Positions 15,689 through 23,199 of a stretch of 36,879 nt of DNA are shown piece after piece. The position numbers were made by a program, and so were the translations under genes. The stretch comes from Gammaproteobacteria bacterium (GTDB taxonomy: Bacteria > Pseudomonadota > Gammaproteobacteria > Steroidobacterales > Rariloculaceae): contig PKRJ01000036.1 in assembly GCA_017577365.1 (NCBI GenBank), positions 1 through 36,879 of the forward strand. Reading direction: 5' to 3'. Numbering within the stretch: position 1 is the stretch's first letter; every line of letters starts with the position of its first letter. Under the pieces are notes generated by a model. That model worked only from the letters and a program-made list of their open reading frames with translations, was not told where the DNA came from and searched no databases.

Positions 15689-17031
15689 CGGTCTGGTCGA
15701 TCGCAGCGTACCTGCTTCTGCCGTACGCGCTGTGGAATCTTCTATGGCGCGGCTTCTTTTACCGGCCGTACTGGAACCGCTGGCACGAGCGCTTCGGTTT
15801 CGTTCCGCGCGTCGCCGGGCAACGGATCATCTGGGTTCACGCGGTGTCGGTCGGCGAGGTGCGCTCGTCTGCCCCTCTGATCGCCGAGCTCGACGCGCGC
15901 TATCCCGAGCACCGCATTCACGTGACGACGATGACGCCGACCGGCTCGGAGCAGGTTCGCGAGCTCTTCGGCGAGCGGGTCGGACATTCGTATGTGCCGT
16001 ACGATCTGCCGGATGCCGTGGCGCGCTTTCTCGATCGCGTCCGGCCGGATCTCGCCGTGATCGCCGAAACCGAGTTCTGGCCGAACATCTTCGCCGCGTG
16101 CCGGAAACGGCGGATTCCGCTCTTCCTCGTCAACGTGCGCGTCTCGGAAGCGTCGTTGCGCGGTTACCTTCGCGCGCCGCGCATCGTTCGCGACATGCTG
16201 CACAACGCCGATCTGATCTGCCCGCAAACCGAGGTCGACGCGGCGCGGCTGCGCCAGCTCGGCGCGCCGGCCGAGCGCATCAAGGTCACCGGCAATCTGA
16301 AATTCGACGTGCCGTTGCCCGAAAGCCTGATGCAGGAGGCCGCCGCGGTACGCCAGCTCTGGGGCCGCCATCGCCCGATCTGGATCGCGGCGAGCACGCA
16401 TGCCGGCGAGGAGGCGCTCGTGCTCGACGCGTTCGCGCGCCTGCGCGAGAAGTTTCCCGATCTGTTGCTCGTGATCGTGCCGCGGCATCCGGAGCGCTTC
16501 GACAGGGTCGCGCAGCTTTGCGAGCGGCGCGGCTACGAGATCGCGCTGCGCAGTCTTACGCACAGCGAGCTAGAGCCGACCGTCGATGTCGTCGTCGGCG
16601 ACACGATGGGCGAGCTGCAGCGGTTGTACGCGGCGTCGGACGTCGCGTTCGTCGGCGGCAGCCTCGTGCGCCACGGTGGGCAGAATATCCTCGAGGCGTG
16701 CGCGGTGCGCGTGCCGGTCGTATTCGGTCCGCACATGTTCCACTTCGAGGAAATCGCGTCGCTCGCGCTCGCCCGCGGCGCGGCGCGCCAGGTGCACGAC
16801 GCGAACGAGCTCGTCGAAGCGGTGGGCCTGTTTCTCGAGCGGCCGGAGCTGCGCCGCGAGGCGGGCGAAGCCGCGCACAGCCTGATGGAAGACAACCACG
16901 GCGCGCTCGAGCGCACGCTGAGGCTGATGGACGAGACGCTCGACAAGCTGTGGAAGCAGCGCGGGCAAACGCCGTTCCCGGGCGCGGTGAGTGCCCGAGG
17001 TCTCGCCAAGGAAGCGGGCGAGCGAGGCTAG
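15685..17031 (+). CDS. waaA: Kdo transferase WaaA, paralogue 2 (canonical type)
   Basis: A 448-residue GT30 enzyme of the usual proteobacterial form. It has an N-terminal membrane anchor (WSIAAYLLLPYALWNLLW), then ERFGF, the general base E58 in HAVSVGEVRSS, VIAETEFWPNIFAACR, KVTGNLKFD, IVPRHPERF, VVGDTMGELQRLY, FVGGSLVRHGGQNILEA and VVFGPHMFHFEEI. The GTG at 15685 forms a GTGA overlap with the phosphatase stop; the frame is open from 15616, but the earlier codons are its shadow. It is clearly a different sequence from the waaA at the head of the operon, so the duplication is not recent. One of the two may act on a second acceptor position. Confidence 0.93.
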   Translation: MTVWSIAAYLLLPYALWNLLWRGFFYRPYWNRWHERFGFVPRVAGQRIIWVHAVSVGEVRSSAPLIAELDARYPEHRIHVTTMTPTGSEQVRELFGERVGHSYVPYDLPDAVARFLDRVRPDLAVIAETEFWPNIFAACRKRRIPLFLVNVRVSEASLRGYLRAPRIVRDMLHNADLICPQTEVDAARLRQLGAPAERIKVTGNLKFDVPLPESLMQEAAAVRQLWGRHRPIWIAASTHAGEEALVLDAFARLREKFPDLLLVIVPRHPERFDRVAQLCERRGYEIALRSLTHSELEPTVDVVVGDTMGELQRLYAASDVAFVGGSLVRHGGQNILEACAVRVPVVFGPHMFHFEEIASLALARGAARQVHDANELVEAVGLFLERPELRREAGEAAHSLMEDNHGALERTLRLMDETLDKLWKQRGQTPFPGAVSARGLAKEAGERG

Positions 17032-17069
17032 TGACGACGGCGGGATCGGCAGTCGAGCGCCGCTCGCGA

Positions 17070-17855
17070 ATGGCGTGGACCCTCGCGAGATGCGCCGCGT
17101 TGCTCGGAATCGCTTGCGCTTCGACCGCACACGCGTTCGGACCGTCCGGTCATCGCATCGCGGGGCTCGTCGCGGAGCCCTTGCTCTGCCCGCCCGCGGC
17201 TGACCGGGTAGCGGAGCTTTCGGACGGCGAGGGACTGGCGGCGATCGGGATCTGGGCCGATCGTATCCGCGGCGAAGACGCGTGGCGGCATACGGCCCCG
17301 TGGCACTTCATGAACATCGACGACGACGTGCCGCTCGAGTCGTACCGCCATCCGCCCGAAGGCGACGTCCTGTGGGCGATCGAGCATCACGCGGCGCGGC
17401 TCGCGGAGTCGCGCGACAGGGCGGAGCGCGTCGAGGCGCTACGCTTCGTCGTGCACTTCGTCGTCGATCTGCATCAGCCGCTCCACGTCGGGCGAGCCGC
17501 CGATCGCGGCGGCAACGAGATCGACGTGCGCTACGACGACGTGCAAGTGAGCCTGCATCGCTTCTGGGACAACGACGCGCTGCGCGTCGCGGGGCTCTCC
17601 GAGCGCGAGCTCGCGGAAAGCATCGCGCCGGTCGCGCGGATGGCGTATCTCGCGGGCGCCGACGAGCCGCCGACCGTCTGGGCGGCCGAAAGCCTCGCGC
17701 TCAGGCCTTTCGTCTACGGCTTTCGCCGCTCGGCTCGAGGGCCCGCGCCTCTCGACGACGCATATATAACCGGCGCGGATACGATCGTGCGGGTGCGGCT
17801 CGCGCAGGCCGCGGCGCGGCTCGCGCATCTCTTGAATCGCACGCTCGGCTGCTGA
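17070..17855 (+). CDS. Secreted S1/P1-family zinc nuclease
   Basis: A 261-residue exported nuclease of the three-zinc S1/P1 family, which cleaves single-stranded nucleic acids and 3'-nucleotides. The signal peptide MAWTLARCAALLGIACASTAHA would be cut before FGPSGH. The mature N-terminus would then be Phe, where P1 nuclease has the zinc-binding Trp1. The zinc ligands are all present: GHRIAG, IWADRIR, WHFMNID, HFVVDLHQPLHVG and HRFWDNDAL. A GTG start at 17031, overlapping the waaA TAG by one base, would add 13 residues before the signal peptide. It is the last gene of the Kdo operon, although its role there is not obvious. Confidence 0.88.
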   Translation: MAWTLARCAALLGIACASTAHAFGPSGHRIAGLVAEPLLCPPAADRVAELSDGEGLAAIGIWADRIRGEDAWRHTAPWHFMNIDDDVPLESYRHPPEGDVLWAIEHHAARLAESRDRAERVEALRFVVHFVVDLHQPLHVGRAADRGGNEIDVRYDDVQVSLHRFWDNDALRVAGLSERELAESIAPVARMAYLAGADEPPTVWAAESLALRPFVYGFRRSARGPAPLDDAYITGADTIVRVRLAQAAARLAHLLNRTLGC

Positions 17856-17904
17856 GCGACGGCTGCGGCGAGTGGATCTCGAGAAGCGCGGAGTCGCGCG
17901 GCCT

Positions 17905-17921
17905 CTCGCGAAATGCGCGAG
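17905..17921. terminator. Possible bidirectional stem-loop in the convergent gap
   Basis: CTCGCG-AAATG-CGCGAG is a 6-bp stem with a 5-base loop between the nuclease stop (17855) and the trxB stop (17930). There is no T tract on either side, so this is weak evidence for a terminator. Confidence 0.25.
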
Positions 17922-17929
17922 CTTCGCCG

Positions 17930-18889
17930 TCAGTGCTGCGACGAAAGCTCCGTCAGATAGCGTTCCGCATCGAGCGCCGCCATGCAGCCCGAGCCCGCTG
18001 ACGTGATGGCCTGGCGATAGATCGGATCGGCGACGTCGCCGGCCGCGAACACGCCTTCGACGCTCGTCGCGGTCGCGAAGCCGCGCGTGCCGCTCTTGAC
18101 GACGATATATCCGCCTTCCATCTCGAGTTGTCCCTCGAAGATGGCGGTATTCGGCGTATGGCCGATCGCGACGAACACGCCGTGCACGGGGAGCTCGCGC
18201 GTCTCGCCCGTCTGCGTATGCTTCACGCGAATACCGGTCACGCCGTGCTCGTCCCCGAGCACCTCGTCGAGGATGTGATTCCACAGCACCTCGACGTTGC
18301 CGGTCTCGGCGCGCTCGAGCAGGCGCCGACTCAGGATCTTTTCCGCGCGGAACTGATCGCGGCGGTGCACCACCGTGACCTTCGACGCGATATTCGAAAG
18401 ATACAGCGCTTCTTCGACGGCCGTATTGCCGCCGCCGATGACGGCGACGGGCTGCCCCTTGTAGAAGAAGCCGTCGCAGGTCGCGCAGGCCGACACGCCG
18501 CGGCCCTTGTACGCCTGCTCGCTCGCCAACCCGAGATATTTCGCCGAAGCCCCGGTCGCGATGATCAGCGCGTCGCACGAGTACTCGCCGCTGTCCGTGA
18601 AGAGCACGAACGGACGCTGCGACAGATCCACGGCGTTGACGGTGTCGTAGATCAGCCGAGTGCCGAAACGCTCCGCGTGGCGCCTCATCCGCTCCATGAG
18701 CTCGGGGCCTTGCACGCCCTGATCGTCGCCGGGCCAATTGTCGACGTCGGTCGTCGTCGTCATCTGGCCGCCGACCTCGACGCCGGTGATCAGCACGGGC
18801 TCGAGCGCGGCGCGCGCCGCGTAGATGGCCGCCGTATAGCCCGCGGGGCCCGAGCCGATGATGATCAACCTGTGATGCTCTCGCGCCAT
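17930..18889 (-). CDS. trxB: Thioredoxin-disulfide reductase TrxB
   Basis: A 319-residue flavoprotein that reduces thioredoxin with NADPH. It shows the FAD-binding GSGPAGYTAAIYAARA, the redox-active CATC in VSACATCDGFFYKG, the NADPH-binding VIGGGNTAVEEAL with HRRDQFRAEKI, and the C-terminal FAD motif GVFAAGDVADPIYRQAITSAG. The ATG at 18887-18889 is preceded by AAGGAGA at good spacing, which fixes the start; the open frame extends to 19159 without support. It is convergent with the Kdo operon and divergent from the patatin gene. Length and motifs are those of ordinary bacterial TrxB. Confidence 0.97.
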   Translation of the reverse strand: MAREHHRLIIIGSGPAGYTAAIYAARAALEPVLITGVEVGGQMTTTTDVDNWPGDDQGVQGPELMERMRRHAERFGTRLIYDTVNAVDLSQRPFVLFTDSGEYSCDALIIATGASAKYLGLASEQAYKGRGVSACATCDGFFYKGQPVAVIGGGNTAVEEALYLSNIASKVTVVHRRDQFRAEKILSRRLLERAETGNVEVLWNHILDEVLGDEHGVTGIRVKHTQTGETRELPVHGVFVAIGHTPNTAIFEGQLEMEGGYIVVKSGTRGFATATSVEGVFAAGDVADPIYRQAITSAGSGCMAALDAERYLTELSSQH

Positions 18890-19068
18890 TGACCGATCTC
18901 CTTGCGCACGCGCATGCCGGCGTGAAGGCGTAATGGTAGTGGAGCGGCGTGCGCGAGCACAGCCATGGCGCCGCCCGCGCTTCGAGCGCGCGAGCTTCGC
19001 GCCCGCGCGTCGGTGTCGCTCATCGCCATCATGTACGGCGCGCCGTGGTCTGGCATCATCTGCGTCCC

Positions 19069-21348
19069 ATGAGCCCCGCTCGAGCCGCATCACGCCGGTC
19101 ACCCGTCGTCGCATCGTTTCTCGCGCTGCTCGGCGCGCTCGCGCTCGCGTGCACCGCAACGGCGCAGCCGGCAGACCCCGCTGCCGGACAGTGCGGCTCG
19201 GGAACGACCGGCGAGCAGGAACGTCCGCGGATCGGGCTCGCGCTGTCCGGCGGGGGCGCGCGCGGCGGCGCGCATATCGGCGTGCTGCGCGCGCTCGAGG
19301 AGCTGCGCGTGCCGATCGACTGTATCGCCGGCACGAGCATCGGCGCGGTCGTCGGCGGCTTCTACGCGGCCGGGCGCTCGGTCGACGAGCTCGAGGAGCT
19401 CGTGCGGACGATCGATTGGGATACGGCGTTCCTGAACATCACGCCGCGCGAGATGCGCTCCTTCCGCCGCAAGCGCGACGACGACTCGTTCCTCGTGCGG
19501 CAGCGGCCGGGCTTGAACCGCGGCGAGATCGAGCTGCCGATCGGCCTCGTCCAAGGTCAGGTCATCGATCTCATCATCGCGGAGTACACGTTGCCCGCTT
19601 CGGGCATCGAGGACTTCGACCGGCTGCGCGTGCCGTTCCGCGCGGTTGCCGCGGACATCGCGACGGGCGAGGCCGTCGTGCTCGAGTCGGGCAGCCTCGC
19701 GCGCGCGATCCGCGCGAGCATGGCTCTGCCGGCGATGCTGACCCCGGTCGAGTACGAGGACGGCCTCCTCGTCGACGGCGGCATCGCGATGAACCTGCCG
19801 GTGTCGATCGCGCGCGAGATGGGCGCGGACGTCGTGATCGCGGTCGACATCTCGGCGTCGCTCCGCGAGCGCGAGGAGCTGCGGAGCGTGTTGGACGTGA
19901 CTTCGCAGCTCACGAATCTCCTGACGCGCGAGGGCGTCGAGCGGGAACGCGAGCTGCTCGTTGGCGAGGACATCCTGCTGCAGCCGGAGTTCGGGCCGGA
20001 TCTGACGTCGGTCGATTTCGAGCGCATGGAGGAGGCGATCGAGTATGGCTACCGGATCGCGATGGAGCATCGGGAGGAGCTCGAGCGCTATTCGCTCGAC
20101 CCCGAGGCCTACCAGGCGTACCTCGCATCGCGGCCCGTGCCGCGGCTCGGCGAGATGCCGATCGTCGAGTTCGTGCGGCTCGTGAATCGCTCGCGGATCG
20201 CCGAGAGCGTATTGCGCACGCGGATGCGCGACATCGTCATCGGCGAGCCGCTCGAGCTCGAGACGATCGAGCGAGCCATCAGCCAGGCGTACGGCCTCGA
20301 GCTTTTCCAGAACGTGCGCTACAGCGTCGTGAGCGAGGGCGACGCCACCGGGCTCGAGATCGAGGTCGTGCCGCGCTCGTGGGGACCGAACTATCTGCAG
20401 CTCGGCATGGCCTACAGCTCGTCGGGCGACGTCGACGCGGTGTTCGGGCTCGCCGCGAGCTACTTGCGCACCGCGATCAATCCGTTGGGCGGCGAATGGC
20501 GCGCCACCTTCATCGTCGGCGACGAGCCGGCATTCACGCTCGACGTGTACCAGCCTTTCGGCGAAAAGGCACTGTTCTTCGTCGAGCCCATCTTCGATAT
20601 CCGCCGCACGCAGTTCAACGCGTTCGTCGACGGACGGCTCGTCGCCGAGGCGAGGCTCCGCGAGCTCTCGGCCGAGGTCTCCGTCGGACGGGAGCTGTTG
20701 AACTGGGGCGAGCTGCGCGGCGGTGCGCGCCGCATCGAAGGCGAGACCCGCCTGCACGTCGGCGAAGCCGTGAACGTCCCGCCGCCGGATTACAGCCGCG
20801 GCGAGTTCTTCCTGCGTTTCTCGGCCGATACGTTCGACAACATCGCCTTCCCGCGCAGCGGCGTGCTCGCGACGGCCGAATGGCGCACGTCGAGCCCGGG
20901 AGCACTATCGGCCGACGACGATTACGGGCAGCTGCTCGTCGACGCGTCGTACGCGAAGACCTGGGGACGTCACACGTTCCTTTCGACGCTGCGCTACGAC
21001 GCGACGGTGAGCGGTACACCGCCGCTCGACCGCGCGTTCCGCATCGGCGGATTCCTCGATCTCTCCGGTCTCGCCGAGGAGCAGCTGATCGGCAAATACG
21101 CGATGCGCATCGGCGCCAGCTATTACCGCCGCATCGGCGATCTCGCGTTGTTCCCGGCGTTCGCCGGCATCACCGTCGAGCTCGGCAACGCTTGGGACGC
21201 GCGCGACGATGTGTCGTTCGGCGATGCGCTGCTCGGCGGCTCGATCTGGGCCGGGGTCGACACGCCCGTCGGCCCCATCTACGTCGGCTACGGCCGCACC
21301 GAGAACGATCTCGACGCGGCCTACGTGCATCTCGGCCGAGCGTTCTGA
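19069..21348 (+). CDS. Patatin-like phospholipase with POTRA and outer-membrane barrel (PlpD-like, type Vd)
   Basis: A 759-residue protein. The signal peptide runs to about ATAQ at residue 33. The patatin domain has the oxyanion motif ALSGGGARGGAHIGVL, the nucleophile S90 in GTSIGAVVGG and the catalytic D236 in VDGGIAMNLPV. Between about 390 and 450 there is a POTRA-like segment (VLRTRMRDIVIGEPLE, QAYGLELFQNVRYSV). The C-terminal region alternates aromatic and polar residues as in a 16-strand Omp85/TpsB barrel and ends in the outer-membrane signature-like YVHLGRAF. This architecture matches PlpD of Pseudomonas aeruginosa, a lipase that inserts its own barrel. The ATG at 19069 was chosen because it starts the signal peptide; the frame is open from 18949. 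Confidence 0.9.
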   Translation: MSPARAASRRSPVVASFLALLGALALACTATAQPADPAAGQCGSGTTGEQERPRIGLALSGGGARGGAHIGVLRALEELRVPIDCIAGTSIGAVVGGFYAAGRSVDELEELVRTIDWDTAFLNITPREMRSFRRKRDDDSFLVRQRPGLNRGEIELPIGLVQGQVIDLIIAEYTLPASGIEDFDRLRVPFRAVAADIATGEAVVLESGSLARAIRASMALPAMLTPVEYEDGLLVDGGIAMNLPVSIAREMGADVVIAVDISASLREREELRSVLDVTSQLTNLLTREGVERERELLVGEDILLQPEFGPDLTSVDFERMEEAIEYGYRIAMEHREELERYSLDPEAYQAYLASRPVPRLGEMPIVEFVRLVNRSRIAESVLRTRMRDIVIGEPLELETIERAISQAYGLELFQNVRYSVVSEGDATGLEIEVVPRSWGPNYLQLGMAYSSSGDVDAVFGLAASYLRTAINPLGGEWRATFIVGDEPAFTLDVYQPFGEKALFFVEPIFDIRRTQFNAFVDGRLVAEARLRELSAEVSVGRELLNWGELRGGARRIEGETRLHVGEAVNVPPPDYSRGEFFLRFSADTFDNIAFPRSGVLATAEWRTSSPGALSADDDYGQLLVDASYAKTWGRHTFLSTLRYDATVSGTPPLDRAFRIGGFLDLSGLAEEQLIGKYAMRIGASYYRRIGDLALFPAFAGITVELGNAWDARDDVSFGDALLGGSIWAGVDTPVGPIYVGYGRTENDLDAAYVHLGRAF

Positions 21349-21385
21349 CCGCCAGGGCGGCGCAAGAGCGATCCCCCGCCGTCTC

Positions 21386-21511
21386 GACTTCCCGATCGTC
21401 TCGTTCGCGATCTTCTTGGTCATCCGCGGCATGAGCAAGCTGCGGAGAAAACGCGAGGAGCGGCCGCGAGAGGCGGCTCCTTCGGCGCCGTCGGCCGAGG
21501 GCAGCCATTGA
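21386..21511 (+). pseudogene. mscL: Remnant of mscL (C-terminal TM2 and linker only)
   Basis: The frame ending at the TGA 21509-21511 reads DFPIVSFAIFLVIRGMSK, then LRRKREERPREAAPSAP. This closely matches the end of the second membrane helix and the cytoplasmic linker of the large-conductance mechanosensitive channel MscL (in E. coli, FLIVAFAIFMAIKLINKL followed by a charged, Ala/Pro-rich linker). The codons before 21386 do not match MscL, and the first transmembrane helix and pore region are absent. The C-terminal helix bundle is cut by the stop. About 41 of roughly 136 codons remain, with no start site. It reads as a deletion remnant 37 bp after the patatin gene. The homology is judged by eye. 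Confidence 0.6.
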
Positions 21512-21558
21512 CCGGGATTCGCGAGGCGCCTCGTGCGCGAAGCGTGGGCTGATCCGTC

Positions 21559-21574
21559 TGGCACGCCGGTTGCA
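21559..21574 (+). promoter_or_regulatory. Sigma-54 (RpoN) type -24/-12 promoter
   Basis: TGGCACGCCGGTTGCA fits the RpoN consensus TGGCACR-N4-TTGCW at every defined position, with correct GG/GC spacing. It points toward rnk, whose start is 278 bp downstream. No sigma-54 activator gene is in the window. A candidate terminator hairpin overlaps the expected transcription start, so activity is uncertain. Confidence 0.6.
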
Positions 21575-21580
21575 GAATAC

Positions 21581-21613
21581 GAGTTTCGGCCGGCCCGGGC
21601 GAAACTCGCTTTT
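21581..21613 (+). terminator. Candidate Rho-independent terminator
   Basis: GAGTTTCG (21581-21588) pairs perfectly with CGAAACTC (21600-21607) across an 11-base GC-rich loop and is followed by GCTTTT. It could end transcription from the patatin gene. The T tract is short. Confidence 0.5.
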
Positions 21614-21851
21614 GAGCCGCTGATCGCGCAGACTATGACCATAGCCTGCCGGTCGCTAGACGAAACAGCACAACAAGGCGATACGGCGTCCCGAAATCGG
21701 CCTCCGCCGCGCGAATGAGGTAAGCTCGACTCGTCATAGTCGGCTGCGTCGCGGTGCCTGAGCTCGCGAGGCCGTTTTTCGGCCCCCGGTTGGATGGGTA
21801 GTCGAATGAGCGCGCGGAAAGACTCGCCGCGGCGCTCGGAGTGATTTGAAC

Positions 21852-22265
21852 GTGGCGAAGCAAACGAAGGTAATCTTGACGTCGCAGGATTTCGATCGGC
21901 TCGAGGCGTTGCTCGCGTCGTTGCCGTCGAACGCGATTCCCGGTAAGGCCGCGCTGCAGGCCGAGCTCGAGCGTGCCGAGATCGTGGACCCGAAGGAAGT
22001 GCCGCCGGACGTCGTCACGATGAATTCGACGGTCCGCTTCAAGCTCCTCGAGTCCGGCGAAGAGTTCCAGCTCACGCTCTGCTATCCGAAAGACGTTCAG
22101 GGCCAGCCGGATCGCATCTCGGTGCTCGCGCCGGTCGGGAGCGCGTTGCTCGGCCTCTCCGTAGGCGACGAGCTCGAATGGCCGAAGCCCGGCGGGGGCG
22201 TGTCGACCGTCAAGGTCGTCGAGGTCGTCTATCAGCCGGAGCGGGCGGGAGAGTACCACCGCTGA
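21852..22265 (+). CDS. rnk: Regulator of nucleoside diphosphate kinase Rnk (GreA/GreB family)
   Basis: A 137-residue RNA-polymerase secondary-channel protein of the Rnk type. The short N-terminal coiled coil (VILTSQDFDRLEALLAS, then AALQAELERAEIV) is followed by the FKBP-like domain with PPDVVTMNSTVRFKL, LSVGDELEW and VEVVYQPERAGEY, all diagnostic of Rnk. I chose the GTG at 21852 (MAKQTKVILTS) because GGAG at 21838-21841 is 10 bases away. The TTG at 21846 would be only 4 bases from it. Its last 56 bp overlap the 3' end of the convergent methyltransferase gene. A sigma-54-like promoter lies 278 bp upstream. Confidence 0.93.
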   Translation: MAKQTKVILTSQDFDRLEALLASLPSNAIPGKAALQAELERAEIVDPKEVPPDVVTMNSTVRFKLLESGEEFQLTLCYPKDVQGQPDRISVLAPVGSALLGLSVGDELEWPKPGGGVSTVKVVEVVYQPERAGEYHR

Positions 22266-23160
22266 TGCGTCGGTCGAGCAGCGTGCGCAGCGCGCGAATG
22301 TGCGCGGGCGTCGTGCCGCAGCATCCGCCGAGCACCGCGACGCCCTCGTCGAGCCAGGTCGCGGCGAGCGCCGCAAAGCTTTCGGGATCGGGTGATTCTC
22401 CGCGCGTTCCGTCCGGCAGCGGTTCGCCGATTTCCGGATAGGCGCCGATCGCGCTGCCGAAGCGTGCCTCGAGCACCCGCAGCGCGGCCTTCACGTCGCG
22501 CGCCGGCGAGTGCATCACGTTCACGACCGCGGGACCGACTCCGAGCAGCGCATCGAGCACCGCTTCGAACGGCGTCCCGGGAAAGTCGTATGCGACGAGC
22601 CTGCCGTCACGCGTGCGACGCACGCTGACGCCGAGCCAAAACGGCAGGCCGATCTCGCGCACCGCCTCGCACGCGCGCCGCGCATGCTCGGTATCTTCCA
22701 TCATCTCGAGCACGATCAGATCGACGCCGGCATTCGCGAGCTCGGCGGCGAGCTCGAAGTACGCCGCGCGCTCGTCGTCGGGCTTCGGGTATCGCGCGAC
22801 GTCGAAGCCGGGCGGGAAGCACGATACGGCGCCGGCGATCAGGGCGTCCTTCTCGCATCGGTCCCGCGCGGCCCGCGCCGCGTCGACGCTCGCGCGCACG
22901 ATGCGCCCGCGCTCGTGCGCGTAGCCCGCGGCCTCGAGCACGAACCGCGCGCACGCGAACGTGTTGGTCGTGATCACATCGGCGCCCGCGTCGAGATAGT
23001 CGGCGTGGATCGCCGCCAGGATCTCGGGATGCGCGAGCGCGGCGGGACCGCTCCACGCGATCGGGTCGAGCGGCACGCCGCGGCGACGGAGCTCCGTGCC
23101 CGTGCCGCCGTCGATCAAGAGCGGCGCGATCGTGCTCGGCGTCGTCCGCGGTGAGGTCAT
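22210..23160 (-). CDS. Homocysteine S-methyltransferase family protein with a missing zinc ligand
   Basis: A 316-residue barrel of the Pfam S-methyl_trans family (MmuM, BHMT and MetH N-terminal domain). The start (LLIDGGTGTELRRRG), DVITTNTFACARF, LIVLEMMEDTEHA and the C-terminal GGCCGTTPAHI are typical. Zinc is normally held by three cysteines. C280 and C281 are present, but the first, usually in a VNC motif, is replaced: this protein has VVNVMHSPA with Val215 after Asn214. His217 might substitute. Either the substrate or the chemistry differs from ordinary methyl transfer to homocysteine. The start is 39 bp after the PQQ dehydrogenase stop, so it probably ends that operon. Confidence 0.82.
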   Translation of the reverse strand: MTSPRTTPSTIAPLLIDGGTGTELRRRGVPLDPIAWSGPAALAHPEILAAIHADYLDAGADVITTNTFACARFVLEAAGYAHERGRIVRASVDAARAARDRCEKDALIAGAVSCFPPGFDVARYPKPDDERAAYFELAAELANAGVDLIVLEMMEDTEHARRACEAVREIGLPFWLGVSVRRTRDGRLVAYDFPGTPFEAVLDALLGVGPAVVNVMHSPARDVKAALRVLEARFGSAIGAYPEIGEPLPDGTRGESPDPESFAALAATWLDEGVAVLGGCCGTTPAHIRALRTLLDRRISGGTLPPAPADRRPRRP

Positions 23161-23199
23161 CGGCGCGAGTCAATCACGCCTGGCGGCCGGCGCACAACT

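Larger units (their letters stand above)
21512..21851. other. 340-bp non-coding gap before rnk
   Basis: No supported reading frame lies here. It contains a sigma-54-like promoter (21559-21574), a candidate terminator hairpin (21581-21613), a short perfect inverted repeat CTATG-AC-CATAG (21633-21644), and a GGCCG-TTTTT-CGGCC hairpin (21770-21784). If the promoter is used, about 265 nt of leader or an independent small RNA would be made before rnk. Confidence 0.5.

Noticed and set aside
17031..17069. GTG 17031 as the nuclease start
   Set aside because: It would place 13 residues, including ERRSR, ahead of a complete signal peptide that begins at the ATG 17070. It remains possible because of the one-base overlap with waaA, but I preferred the ATG.
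21770..21784. GGCCG-TTTTT-CGGCC as a terminator
   Set aside because: The T run is in the loop and the stem is followed by C-rich sequence, so it does not have terminator form.
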